Numbered from the stretch's first letter, positions 1 to 5,944 are shown. The stretch: DNA of 9,705 nucleotides from an uncultured Oscillospiraceae bacterium (GCA_934636045.1 CAKTZP010000079.1:1-9705), one strand, 5' to 3'. Numbers and translations: made by a program. The notes: generated from the sequence alone by a model not told the origin.

Positions 1-1
1 C

Positions 2-379
2 ATCTGCTGCGCCATGGACGCGCGGCGGGCACAGGTGTATCATGCCATGTTCTCCTGCCGGGGTGGAACGATCACCCGCCTGAGCGAGGATTGCGCCATT
101 TCGCTCGAAGAATTGGCTGAACGGCTGAAAAAAATCGAATCTCTGAAAATAATGGTTGGCGACGGCGCACAATTGTGCTATAATACCCTGAGTACGGTTT
201 GCCCCGGCTGCGTTTGTGCGCCGGAGCACATGACAATGCAGCGTGCAAGCGGCGTCGCGCTGGCTGCGGAACAGCTGCTCCAGGCGGGCGGCGATTTTTC
301 CGGGGCGGCGCTGGTACCGAACTACCTGCGCCTGTCACAGGCGGAGCGCGAGCGTGCGCAGCGGCTGCAAGAGAGCTAA
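2..379 (+). CDS. tsaB: TsaB, tRNA threonylcarbamoyladenosine (t6A) biosynthesis protein, C-terminal part
   Basis: The frame is open to the left edge of the window, and no ribosome binding site precedes the first ATG at 14, so this is the 3' part of a longer gene. The visible piece (about 125 residues) starts at the [13 protein letters not shown] stretch, which in TsaB lies near the middle of a protein of about 230 residues. It then shows a [10 protein letters not shown] segment and ends with [12 protein letters not shown], matching the conserved TsaB C-terminus (P-x-YLR...AERE). TsaB is the inactive ASKHA-fold partner of TsaD; with TsaE it helps transfer the threonylcarbamoyl group to A37 of ANN-decoding tRNAs in the cytoplasm. 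The stop codon is 11 nt before upp, so the two are probably co-transcribed. The identification rests on recognised motifs, not on a search. The N-terminal half cannot be assessed. Confidence 0.85.
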   Translation: MCCAMDARRAQVYHAMFSCRGGTITRLSEDCAISLEELAERLKKIESLKIMVGDGAQLCYNTLSTVCPGCVCAPEHMTMQRASGVALAAEQLLQAGGDFSGAALVPNYLRLSQAERERAQRLQES

Positions 380-390
380 GGAGGAGCCAC

Positions 391-1023
391 ATGGGAAAAG
401 TACAGATTTTAGACCATCCACTGTTGCAGCATAAGCTGACAATCCTGCGAGACAAGAACACCGGCGTAAAGGAATTCCGCGAAGCCGTGGGAGAGATCGC
501 TGCGCTGATGTGCTACGAAGCGACGAGAAACCTACCGACCGAGGAGATTGCGATCGAAACGCCCATCGCCAAGGCGACCAGCCGCGTTCTGGCCGGTAAG
601 AAGCTTGCCATTGTGCCGATCCTCCGTGCCGGTCTCGGCATGGTCGATACGATGATCTCGCTCATTCCGTCGGCTAAGGTCGGTCACATCGGACTTTTCC
701 GCGACCCGGAGACGCATCTGCCGGTCAAGTATTACTGCAAGATGCCGCCCGATATCTCCGAGCGTCAGGTCTTCCTCGTCGATCCCATGCTGGCCACCGG
801 CGGCAGCGTGATTGCCTCGATCGATATCCTGAAAAACGAGTACGGCTGCAAGTCGATTACCCTCATGAACATCATTGCCGCTCCCGAGGGCATTGCTGCC
901 GTCACCGCTGCCCATCCCGATATTGACATCTACGTTACCGCTGTTGACGAAAAGCTCAACGAGCACGCCTATATTGTGCCCGGCCTCGGCGATTGCGGCG
1001 ACCGCATCTTCGGCACCAAGTAA
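391..1023 (+). CDS. upp: Uracil phosphoribosyltransferase
   Basis: This 210-residue protein converts uracil and PRPP to UMP in pyrimidine salvage, and is cytoplasmic. Its length is normal for Upp. Visible signatures are the N-terminal [16 protein letters not shown] (9-24), the [10 protein letters not shown] segment (75-84), the PRPP-binding loop [13 protein letters not shown] (127-139) and the C-terminal uracil-binding [13 protein letters not shown] (197-209). An in-frame ATG exists at 199, but it overlaps tsaB. The start at 391 has an AAGGAGGA site about 6 nt upstream and gives the standard Upp N-terminus. The gene follows tsaB by 11 nt and is closed by a hairpin just after the stop codon. 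No regulatory leader such as a PyrR-type attenuator is visible in the short gap before it, so it probably depends on an upstream promoter outside the window. Confidence 0.97.
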   Translation: MGKVQILDHPLLQHKLTILRDKNTGVKEFREAVGEIAALMCYEATRNLPTEEIAIETPIAKATSRVLAGKKLAIVPILRAGLGMVDTMISLIPSAKVGHIGLFRDPETHLPVKYYCKMPPDISERQVFLVDPMLATGGSVIASIDILKNEYGCKSITLMNIIAAPEGIAAVTAAHPDIDIYVTAVDEKLNEHAYIVPGLGDCGDRIFGTK

Positions 1024-1062
1024 AAAGCTTTGCCCGTATCCAATCCGGATACGGGCATTTCT
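1024..1062 (+). terminator. Rho-independent terminator after upp
   Basis: A perfect 11-bp stem, TGCCCGTATCC (1031-1041) with GGATACGGGCA (1047-1057) around a 5-nt loop, lies 7 nt after the upp stop codon and is preceded by an A-rich stretch. The downstream T-run is short (TTTCT), so termination strength is uncertain. Confidence 0.75.
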
Positions 1063-1092
1063 GCCGATCCATGCGACAGCACGACCGTACTA

Positions 1093-1110
1093 CATAGGGC
1101 AGGATGCCCG
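1093..1110. repeat. Palindromic repeat module B, degenerate copy (upp / P-loop gene gap)
   Basis: The sequence TAGGGCAGGATGCCC (1095-1109) matches TAGGGCGGGGTGCCC at 4200-4214 at 13 of 15 positions. It contains a short GGGCA/TGCCC dyad. It sits in the gap between the convergent upp and P-loop genes, about 45 nt from module A at 1156. Apart from the repeats and terminators I see no gene in 1071-1233. Confidence 0.5.
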
Positions 1111-1155
1111 CAGCGCGCGTTGAATGTGGATTGCAGCAAGATGGAAACGCCAACG

Positions 1156-1185
1156 GCGGGCGCTCAATGAGCGCCCCTACGGCGT
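1156..1185 (-). repeat. Palindromic repeat module A, copy 1 (inverted relative to copy 2)
   Basis: This 30-bp unit carries a perfect 8-bp dyad, GGGCGCTC (1158-1165) with GAGCGCCC (1169-1176) around a 3-nt loop, plus a CTACGGCGT flank. It is the reverse complement of 4135-4164 with one mismatch in 30. It lacks a T-tract, so it is not a standard terminator. It resembles REP-type intergenic repeats. Confidence 0.8.
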
Positions 1186-1233
1186 GGAACGATAGCCAAG
1201 CGATAACGGAACCTCTACCGCTTACCACCTTCA

Positions 1234-1274
1234 AAGAAAAAAATCCCGCTCCGTGGTGGTTACGGGGCGGGATT
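1234..1274 (-). terminator. Rho-independent terminator after the P-loop gene
   Basis: Read on the minus strand, a 13-bp stem with one G-U type pair (arms 1262-1274 and 1242-1254, 7-nt loop) is followed by a T-rich run (complement of the A-run at 1234-1243). It starts 7 nt past the stop codon of the minus-strand P-loop gene. Confidence 0.88.
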
Positions 1275-1281
1275 GATTTAT

Positions 1282-1695
1282 TTACATGAACGCCTTCAAT
1301 GCGTCGGTCGCCTTGGCGGGGTCTTCGGAGACGACGACGGTGAAGGACAGGCTGTTGGCCTTGCCGAACTTATCGCACCAGAGGACGAAATCCTCCAGCT
1401 CCGGCACGCCGGCGTTTTCGACCAGCTTATAGAAGCTGTCGATGAACACGTGGCTGATGTCAAAGTTGCCCGCGTGCAGGCCGCTGATAAAGCCCTTCAG
1501 AAATTGCAGCGAGCCAAGGAGCTTATACTCCTGAAAATCGATCAGACGAACGCGCATGTCAATATCGTAACGGAGTTTCGTGCCTTTTTCAATGCAAACA
1601 AAGCTTCCGGTTTCATCTTTAACGGCATTGTTGATGTCCTGAACGAGCTGCTTGGTCTTGCCGGAGCCCTTCAGACCCATGATAAGTTTGACCAT
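1282..1695 (-). CDS. Small P-loop NTPase of unknown function
   Basis: This 137-residue protein begins with a Walker A motif, GLKGSGKT (7-14), directly after a hydrophobic strand. A candidate Walker B strand HVFIDSF (82-88) has its acidic residue at D86. It has no signal peptide or membrane segment, so it is probably cytoplasmic and binds ATP or GTP. The protein is only the size of a minimal nucleotide-binding core; I recall similar short ATP-binding proteins in Clostridia with no assigned role, but cannot name a family. The ATG at 1695 is chosen because a GGGAGGA site precedes it by about 7 nt. The gene has its own promoter (1728-1756) and terminator (1234-1274), so it is probably monocistronic although it lies downstream of pgi. 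No partner gene is evident. Confidence 0.85.
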   Translation of the reverse strand: MVKLIMGLKGSGKTKQLVQDINNAVKDETGSFVCIEKGTKLRYDIDMRVRLIDFQEYKLLGSLQFLKGFISGLHAGNFDISHVFIDSFYKLVENAGVPELEDFVLWCDKFGKANSLSFTVVVSEDPAKATDALKAFM

Positions 1696-1727
1696 AGGAA
1701 ATTCCTCCCTTAGTTTTAATTGAAACT

Positions 1728-1756
1728 ATTTTATCAGATTTCTTGCAGAAAAGCAA
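1728..1756 (-). promoter_or_regulatory. Sigma-A-type promoter of the P-loop gene
   Basis: On the minus strand, TTGCTT (1751-1756) and TAAAAT (1728-1733) are separated by exactly 17 nt. The -10 box lies 32 nt upstream of the P-loop gene start, in the gap after pgi. No clear pgi terminator is seen between 1710 and 1790, so read-through from pgi is possible. Confidence 0.65.
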
Positions 1757-1790
1757 CCGTCCGGTGCAATGTTCACAAAACTTTTGCAGA

Positions 1791-3083
1791 TCAATAGCCG
1801 GGCTTGCCCAGCAGATGGAACATGTTCTTTTTATAGAACTCCACGCCCGGCTGGTTGAAGGGATTCACACCCAGCATGTACGCGGAAATGCCGCACGACA
1901 GCTCGAAGAAATAGAACAGCTCGCCCAGCGTATCGGCATCGACCTCATCGGTTTGCAGCACAATGACCGGTACGCCGCCGTCCACATGCGCAGCCAGCGT
2001 GCCCTGGAAGGCCTGCTCCTCGACAAAATCGAGCGTCTTGCCCTCTAAGTAGTTCAGCCCGTCCAGATTCTTCCAGTCGACCTCGATGGTCGTGTGCTTG
2101 CGCGGCGGGGTGAAGCGGACGACGGTCTCGAACAGGTTGCGCTCGCCCTGCTGGATCATCTGGCCGAGAGAGTGCAGGTCGGCGGTGAATTCGGCGGTAA
2201 CGGGGAAGATGCCCTTACCGTCCTTGCCCTCGCTCTCGCCGAACAGCTGCTGCCACCAGCCGCCGAAGGTGCGGAACGACGGCTCATAGCAGCACAGCAG
2301 CTCCAGCGCCTTGCCCTTGCGGTACAGAAGGTTGCGGATTGCGGCGTACTGCCACGCGGGATTTTCGAACGAGCGGACGTCCAGATCCTTTTTTGCCCGT
2401 GCCGCGCCGAGCATTACGTCCATCGGGTCAATGCCGGCCACGGCCATCGGCAGCAGGCCGACCGCGGTCAGCACGCTGTAGCGCCCGCCGACATCCGGGG
2501 GAATGACGAAGCTCTCATAGCCCTCCTCCGTCGCCATCTGACGCAGCGCGCCGTGCTTGGGATCGGTGGTGACGTAGATGCGCTTTTTCGCCTTTTCCGC
2601 GCCGTATTTGCGCTCGAGCATCCAGCGAAGGGCGCGGGTTGCAATCGCCGGCTCCGTGGTGGTGCCGGACTTTGAGATGATATTGATGGAAAAATCCTTG
2701 CCCTCCAGCAGCTCGCACAGCTCCTGCCATACGCGGGTGGAGAGGTTGTTGCCCGCAAAGAAGACCTGCGGGTCGCCGGTGCGGAGGTTGTGGTTTGCGC
2801 CCTTGACCAGCTCAATGGCGGCGCGCGGGCCGAGGTAGGAGCCGCCGATGCCGACGACCACGAAGACCTCGGAATCGCTGCGGATGCGCTCGGCCGCGCG
2901 GCGGATGCGGCGCAGCTCATCGGTTTCCTCAAAGGTGGGCAGGTTCAGCCAGCCGAGATAGTCATTGCCGAGCCCCTTGCCATCCACCAGCAGCTTATGT
3001 GCGTCGAAGACCTCCTGCTCCGCTGCCAGCATATCCGGCAGAGACAGCGCGCCCCAGACGTTCGAAATATCGAGTTTGATCAT
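1791..3083 (-). CDS. pgi: Glucose-6-phosphate isomerase
   Basis: The enzyme interconverts glucose 6-phosphate and fructose 6-phosphate in glycolysis and gluconeogenesis in the cytoplasm. With the chosen start it has 430 residues, the short bacterial form typical of Firmicutes. Motifs are VGIGGSYLGPRA (77-88), the sugar-phosphate-binding loop SKSGTTTEP (137-145), the family signature DVGGRYSVLTAVGL (197-210), and the C-terminal NQPGVEFYKKN region. A longer reading would begin at GTG 3095, but that GTG overlaps the AAGGAG ribosome binding site itself (3095-3100). The ATG at 3083, 11 nt downstream of that site, is therefore preferred, although the spacing is slightly long. The gene is divergent from the SDR gene and is followed by the P-loop gene on the same strand. 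Confidence 0.97.
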   Translation of the reverse strand: MIKLDISNVWGALSLPDMLAAEQEVFDAHKLLVDGKGLGNDYLGWLNLPTFEETDELRRIRRAAERIRSDSEVFVVVGIGGSYLGPRAAIELVKGANHNLRTGDPQVFFAGNNLSTRVWQELCELLEGKDFSINIISKSGTTTEPAIATRALRWMLERKYGAEKAKKRIYVTTDPKHGALRQMATEEGYESFVIPPDVGGRYSVLTAVGLLPMAVAGIDPMDVMLGAARAKKDLDVRSFENPAWQYAAIRNLLYRKGKALELLCCYEPSFRTFGGWWQQLFGESEGKDGKGIFPVTAEFTADLHSLGQMIQQGERNLFETVVRFTPPRKHTTIEVDWKNLDGLNYLEGKTLDFVEEQAFQGTLAAHVDGGVPVIVLQTDEVDADTLGELFYFFELSCGISAYMLGVNPFNQPGVEFYKKNMFHLLGKPGY

Positions 3084-3122
3084 ATCGTTATTCACTCCTT
3101 CGGTTAAAAGGTTCCTGCTATT

Positions 3123-3151
3123 ATGTTACATCAAAATCGCCGAAAGCGCAA
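3123..3151 (-). promoter_or_regulatory. Possible pgi promoter
   Basis: On the minus strand, TTGCGC (3146-3151) lies 17 nt from TAACAT (3123-3128). An overlapping CATAAT (3120-3125) is a better -10 box but then has no well-placed -35. Both are weak matches, so this is a tentative call in the pgi/SDR divergent gap. Confidence 0.35.
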
Positions 3152-3189
3152 CACCTGAAGGAAAAAAGTTTTTCTGCTGCCTGAACCAC

Positions 3190-3218
3190 TTGACAGCGCA
3201 GAGAATTTGTGATACGAA
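3190..3218 (+). promoter_or_regulatory. Promoter of the short-chain dehydrogenase gene
   Basis: A perfect -35 box TTGACA (3190-3195) is followed after 17 nt by TACGAA (3213-3218), preceded by TGA in the extended -10 position. The -10 itself is poor, so the extended TG may compensate. A GAGGAGG ribosome binding site (3233-3239) follows, 8 nt before the ATG. Confidence 0.6.
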
Positions 3219-3247
3219 TAAATCAGAATAATGAGGAGGCGAAACCA

Positions 3248-4039
3248 ATGAAACGAATTGCGATCGTGACCGGCGCCAGCTCCGGTATGGGACGGGAATT
3301 CGTCCGCCAGCTTGCACAGTGGGAGCGCTTTGAGGAGGTCTGGGTCATCGCCCGCCGCACCGACCGGCTGGAGGAGCTGCAGCAGGAGGTCGAGCTGCCC
3401 CTGCGCCCGATCAGTCTCGATCTGACCGACCCGCTCGCGCTGGAGCATTATGCCGATCTGCTCGAGGCCGTCAAGCCGAATGTCGGCCTGCTGGCCAACA
3501 TCGCGGGCTTCGGCCGCTTTGGCCGCTATGACCAGATCCCGCTGGCCGATTCGCTGCGGATGATCGACTTGAACTGCAAGGCGCTCGTCGCCATGACCGA
3601 AATGACCCTGCCCTATATGCGCCGCGGCGCAAAGCTGATGAATCTGGACTCCCTGTCGGCGTTCCAGCCCGTGCCGTACATCAATGTCTACGGCGCGACC
3701 AAGGCCTTCGTCCTGAGCTACACCCGCGCGCTAGGGCGTGAGCTGCGCCCGCGCGGCATCCGCGTGATGGCCGTCAACCCCGGCTGGGTCAAGACGGAGT
3801 TTTTTGACCACGCGCTGACCACCAGCAACGACGCCGTGACGTATTACAACAAGGTCTATGAGCCCGCTGCCGTCATGGCCACGGCCCTGAAGGACCTGTA
3901 CCGTACCAAGAAAGACGTCTCCATCCACGGCGCCCGCGTCCGCTGGCAGGTTCGCCTGACCAAGCTCCTGCCGCACAGCACCGTCATGAACATCTGGATG
4001 AAGCAGCAAAAGCACAACAACCTGCCGGAAGAGAATTAA
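3248..4039 (+). CDS. Classical short-chain dehydrogenase/reductase (SDR)
   Basis: This 263-residue protein has the classical SDR layout. The cofactor-binding TGASSGMG (8-15) is followed by NIAG (84-87, a variant of NNAG), a catalytic Asn candidate N109, Ser135, the YGATK active site (Tyr148, Lys152) and PGW (178-180). It should be a cytoplasmic NAD(P)(H)-dependent oxidoreductase. ARRTDR follows the second strand; the basic residues there suggest NADP(H) preference, which is inference. The substrate cannot be read from the sequence. The C-terminal tail (about 228-263) is basic and lacks a clear membrane segment. An upstream in-frame ATG at 3209 is rejected: it lies within the promoter's -10 region and has no ribosome binding site, whereas 3248 follows GAGGAGG. 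The gene is monocistronic between its own promoter and terminator. Confidence 0.93.
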   Translation: MKRIAIVTGASSGMGREFVRQLAQWERFEEVWVIARRTDRLEELQQEVELPLRPISLDLTDPLALEHYADLLEAVKPNVGLLANIAGFGRFGRYDQIPLADSLRMIDLNCKALVAMTEMTLPYMRRGAKLMNLDSLSAFQPVPYINVYGATKAFVLSYTRALGRELRPRGIRVMAVNPGWVKTEFFDHALTTSNDAVTYYNKVYEPAAVMATALKDLYRTKKDVSIHGARVRWQVRLTKLLPHSTVMNIWMKQQKHNNLPEEN

Positions 4040-4071
4040 GCGACAGAAATCCCCACGAACAATCAAAAATC

Positions 4072-4110
4072 ACCCCTGCGAGGACACCAACGTCCCCGCA
4101 GGGGTTTTTT
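4072..4110 (+). terminator. Strong, possibly bidirectional terminator after the SDR gene
   Basis: A 14-bp stem with one mismatch (4072-4085 with 4092-4105) encloses a 6-nt loop and is followed by a run of T. On the minus strand the same stem is followed, after two bases, by five T (complement of 4061-4071), so it may also stop transcripts arriving from the membrane cassette on the other side. Confidence 0.9.
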
Positions 4111-4134
4111 CTATACCGTATAAAACCACGCCCA

Positions 4135-4164
4135 ACGCCGTAGGGGCGCTCATCGAGCGCCCGC
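4135..4164 (+). repeat. Palindromic repeat module A, copy 2
   Basis: This 30-bp unit matches the reverse complement of 1156-1185 with a single mismatch. It has an 8-bp dyad, GGGCGCTC (4144-4151) with GAGCGCCC (4155-4162), and a 3-nt loop. It lies after the SDR terminator in a gap between convergent genes (4111-4249) that holds no gene I can support. Confidence 0.8.
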
Positions 4165-4197
4165 ATTGACCGTATTTACGCGCTGCCTCGTAATATG

Positions 4198-4225
4198 CGT
4201 AGGGCGGGGTGCCCTCACCCCGCCG
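4198..4225 (+). repeat. Palindromic repeat module B
   Basis: A perfect 9-bp dyad, GGCGGGGTG (4203-4211) with CACCCCGCC (4216-4224), has a 4-nt loop and is preceded by GTAG like module A. It is about 34 nt from module A copy 2. The related degenerate copy is at 1093-1110. There is no T-tract on either side. Confidence 0.75.
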
Positions 4226-4249
4226 CTGCCGGCCCGATCAATTCTGCAC

Positions 4250-4357
4250 TCAGGCGAACAGGTCAGTCACCCGCCCGTGGATCGGACTGATCCAGAAAAC
4301 AAACAGCAGCAAGAGAATCGTAATAACGCATGCGGTGATAATTGCTTTCTTATCCAT
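4250..4357 (-). CDS. 35-aa single-pass membrane microprotein
   Basis: This short frame is easily missed. It starts at ATG 4357 with an AGGAGG ribosome binding site (4366-4371) at an ideal 8-nt spacing, and ends at TGA 4250. The peptide has a short charged start (MDKK), about 21 hydrophobic residues forming one membrane span (5-25), then a polar tail with His-Gly-Arg and ending in LFA. It begins 15 nt after the stop of the 214-aa gene and its ribosome binding site abuts that stop, so translation is probably linked. Its first part resembles the N-terminus of the 214-aa protein (KAIITACVITILLLL against KSILTAVIITLVLLI, 8 of 15 identical). It could be a genuine small membrane partner, or the surviving head of a third, degraded paralog. 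Function unknown. Confidence 0.7.
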   Translation of the reverse strand: MDKKAIITACVITILLLLFVFWISPIHGRVTDLFA

Positions 4358-4372
4358 AGTAAGCACCTCCTA

Positions 4373-5017
4373 TTACCAGCGGTCGCGGATGAGCGTTACT
4401 TCTGCCGTGGCGCAGCCCTTGGGGATGGTGATGAGGACGTATTGCCCGGCGCTGTCGGCAGTGTAGGCGTTGTCGTGGTCGTAGCGTACCTCGAGCGAAA
4501 CGGTCTCGCCGTTGATTTTGAGTTTCTCGGGATAAAAATACAGATGCACTGCCCCTTCCTTGCACAAATCCACCAGCAGCAGGTCGTGCTCGGCAAAGAA
4601 AGCATCGTCGTAGGCTTCCTCGGTCACACTGGTCAGGCCGCGCAGAATGGCGGTTTCGCCGCGCTGCGCAGCGCGGTCGCGCGCGGCCTCGTAGTCGGCC
4701 TCGAATGCGGCCATATCGTCACTGTTCGTGAGGATTTTCCATCCCGCGGCAAATTGCGGCGCCGTGCCCTCCGGCGTGTTCGTCCGGCTCAGATTCCAAA
4801 AATGTTCCGACGAATCGCTTAGCGGAAGGTCGTAGTAATGCCGGGTATACTCCAGTGCAGGATTCATCGCCGTCAAATCCCGGTTGACCTCATGCGAATC
4901 CCGGTTGACCTCATGCGGGCTGGCCAAAAAGCCGATGGTAAAAATGATACCAATCGGGATCAGCAGCACCAAGGTGATGATGACGGCGGTGAGGATCGAT
5001 TTTCCTTTTTCGCTCAT
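4373..5017 (-). CDS. Membrane-anchored protein of unknown function, paralog of the upstream gene
   Basis: This 214-residue protein has an N-terminal membrane anchor (about 8-31) with no lipobox cysteine, so the rest should face outside the cell. A linker holds a 7-residue tandem repeat, HEVNRDS/HEVNRDL (35-48). The soluble part contains AGWKILTNSDDMAAF (91-105), YDDAFFAEHDLLLVDLC (136-152) and a beta-rich C-terminal region ending at W214. These blocks align in order with the 235-aa protein encoded just upstream, so the two are paralogs. The FF-x4-L-h-h-V-x-L pattern reminds me of extracytoplasmic beta-domain proteins common in Clostridia, but I cannot name the family. A GGGAG site precedes the ATG at 5017. 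It is the middle gene of a three-gene operon, 18 nt after the first gene. Function unknown. Confidence 0.82.
   Translation of the reverse strand: MSEKGKSILTAVIITLVLLIPIGIIFTIGFLASPHEVNRDSHEVNRDLTAMNPALEYTRHYYDLPLSDSSEHFWNLSRTNTPEGTAPQFAAGWKILTNSDDMAAFEADYEAARDRAAQRGETAILRGLTSVTEEAYDDAFFAEHDLLLVDLCKEGAVHLYFYPEKLKINGETVSLEVRYDHDNAYTADSAGQYVLITIPKGCATAEVTLIRDRW
4876..4917 (-). repeat. Perfect 21-bp tandem duplication inside the 214-aa gene
   Basis: Two identical 21-bp units abut exactly (4876-4896 and 4897-4917). Because 21 is a multiple of three the frame is kept, and the coding effect is seven duplicated residues just outside the membrane anchor. Perfect identity suggests a recent slippage event. 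Confidence 0.95.
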
Positions 5018-5035
5018 GGGCAGGCTCCCTTCGTG

Positions 5036-5743
5036 TCAGTTTACCGGCGGCAGCTCGTCCTTCCAGTCCAGCCAATCGAAGAAATGTTGAATTGCGCAGA
5101 TCCAGCAGCCGTGGCCGTCGTTGCGGAGGAACGTAACGTCGGCGCTGGTGCAGTCCTTCGGCACGGGGAAGAACAGCGCGTAGCCGATGAACTGGTCAAA
5201 GGCAGTGGCGGCCAGATTATAGCGCAGCTTCAGCCGAACGTGATTGCCGCGCGGCGCGGCGGCGTCCGGATAGGTAAACAGCGTCACGCCGCTATAGCTG
5301 CACAAATCGACCACCAGCAGATTGTACTCGGCAAAAAACGCCTCGTCATAGGTGTGCTCCGCAGTCTGCGCGTGCTGCCGTATCGGGTCGATTCCATCTC
5401 CATTCTCGGCGGCCATGGCCGCGAGCCTGTCCGAAATCGCGGTATAGTCTTCCACGCTCGTGTAGATCCGCCAACCGGTCAGTATGTCCGCGAGGCTGTC
5501 CGTGCTGTCCGTCTGGGTCAGATTGGAGAAGATGGCACTCCGTCCATCCCGGAACGGATGGTCATAAAAGTACTTATAAACCGCATAGTCGAGCGATTCG
5601 TTCAGCTGCTCAAGCTTCGGGTTGGTATACTTCCCAAAGCCCAGCGATTTCCGCGGGCAGTACCGGAAATGCTCCACCGCGGTGATACCGGCAAGTATGG
5701 TGATAACAACGACCGCTATAAGAAGGCACTTTTTAAAAGTCAT
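5036..5743 (-). CDS. Membrane-anchored protein of unknown function, first gene of the cassette
   Basis: This 235-residue protein begins with an uncleaved-looking membrane anchor (about 5-23) after a Lys-Lys pair, and the remainder is probably extracytoplasmic. Shared blocks with its 214-aa neighbour are LNESLDYAVYKYFYDHPFRD (47-66), SNLTQTDST (73-81), TGWRIYTSVEDYTAI (89-103), YDEAFFAEYNLLVVDLC (132-148) and PKDCTSADVTFLRND (195-209). It also has a C-terminal extension missing in the paralog, about 25 residues, rich in aromatic residues and bearing CWIC (213-216). The ATG at 5743 has a GAGG ribosome binding site about 9 nt upstream. It is expressed from the promoter at 5788-5817 and leads a three-gene operon. 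I do not recognise a named family or function. Confidence 0.83.
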   Translation of the reverse strand: MTFKKCLLIAVVVITILAGITAVEHFRYCPRKSLGFGKYTNPKLEQLNESLDYAVYKYFYDHPFRDGRSAIFSNLTQTDSTDSLADILTGWRIYTSVEDYTAISDRLAAMAAENGDGIDPIRQHAQTAEHTYDEAFFAEYNLLVVDLCSYSGVTLFTYPDAAAPRGNHVRLKLRYNLAATAFDQFIGYALFFPVPKDCTSADVTFLRNDGHGCWICAIQHFFDWLDWKDELPPVN

Positions 5744-5787
5744 TGCTGGTTACCTCATTTATTACATTTGTAGATTTCCCAAAACAT

Positions 5788-5817
5788 AGCATACCACAGT
5801 TGTAGTAGCAATGTCAA
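5788..5817 (-). promoter_or_regulatory. Promoter of the membrane-protein cassette
   Basis: On the minus strand, a consensus TTGACA (5812-5817) lies 18 nt from TATGCT (5788-5793), which carries a TGG extended -10 element. The -10 box is about 45 nt upstream of the 235-aa gene. No other promoter is seen inside the cassette. Confidence 0.7.
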
Positions 5818-5885
5818 TGATCGAAAATGTAGAAATCATGACGGAAATTTTATTTAAATTGCATAGCGATGGCCGTAATTGAGCC

Positions 5886-5930
5886 TAAAAAAGCAGCCGC
5901 TGCAGGGAAACAGAACCATGCAGCGGCTGC
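5886..5930 (-). terminator. Rho-independent terminator after the glycosyltransferase gene
   Basis: Read on the minus strand, a perfect 12-bp stem (5919-5930 with 5893-5904, 14-nt loop) is followed by six T (complement of 5887-5892). It begins 14 nt past the glycosyltransferase stop codon and insulates it from the membrane cassette. Confidence 0.9.
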
Positions 5931-5944
5931 GGAAACCTGTAAAA

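Noticed and set aside
1071..1233. Searched the gap for a small RNA or small gene
   Set aside because: Possible short frames there have no ribosome binding site or promoter. The palindromic repeats account for the visible structure.
1750..1790. Searched for a pgi terminator
   Set aside because: Only a 4-bp TTGC/GCAA dyad around 1743-1756 is present, with no T-tract on the minus strand. It coincides with the promoter of the P-loop gene and is too weak to call.
2094..2675. A 193-codon plus-strand frame inside pgi
   Set aside because: It is antisense to the conserved pgi coding region and its translation has no recognisable features.
3161..3174. AT-rich palindrome GAAAAAAGTTTTTC between pgi and the SDR gene, possible operator or terminator
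   Set aside because: It consists of simple A and T runs with a 2-nt centre, so chance is a sufficient explanation, and no gene end is next to it that would need a terminator.
4876..4917. Direct repeat considered as a CRISPR-like or other array unit
   Set aside because: There are only two abutting units, no spacers, and they are in frame inside a coding region, so it is a coding duplication.
4166..5773. Two long plus-strand frames (4166-4822 and 4838-5773) opposite the membrane cassette
   Set aside because: They are antisense shadows of genes with good ribosome binding sites, a promoter and paralogous protein sequence on the minus strand. Their translations are low-complexity Arg/Gly/Val-rich and show no motifs.
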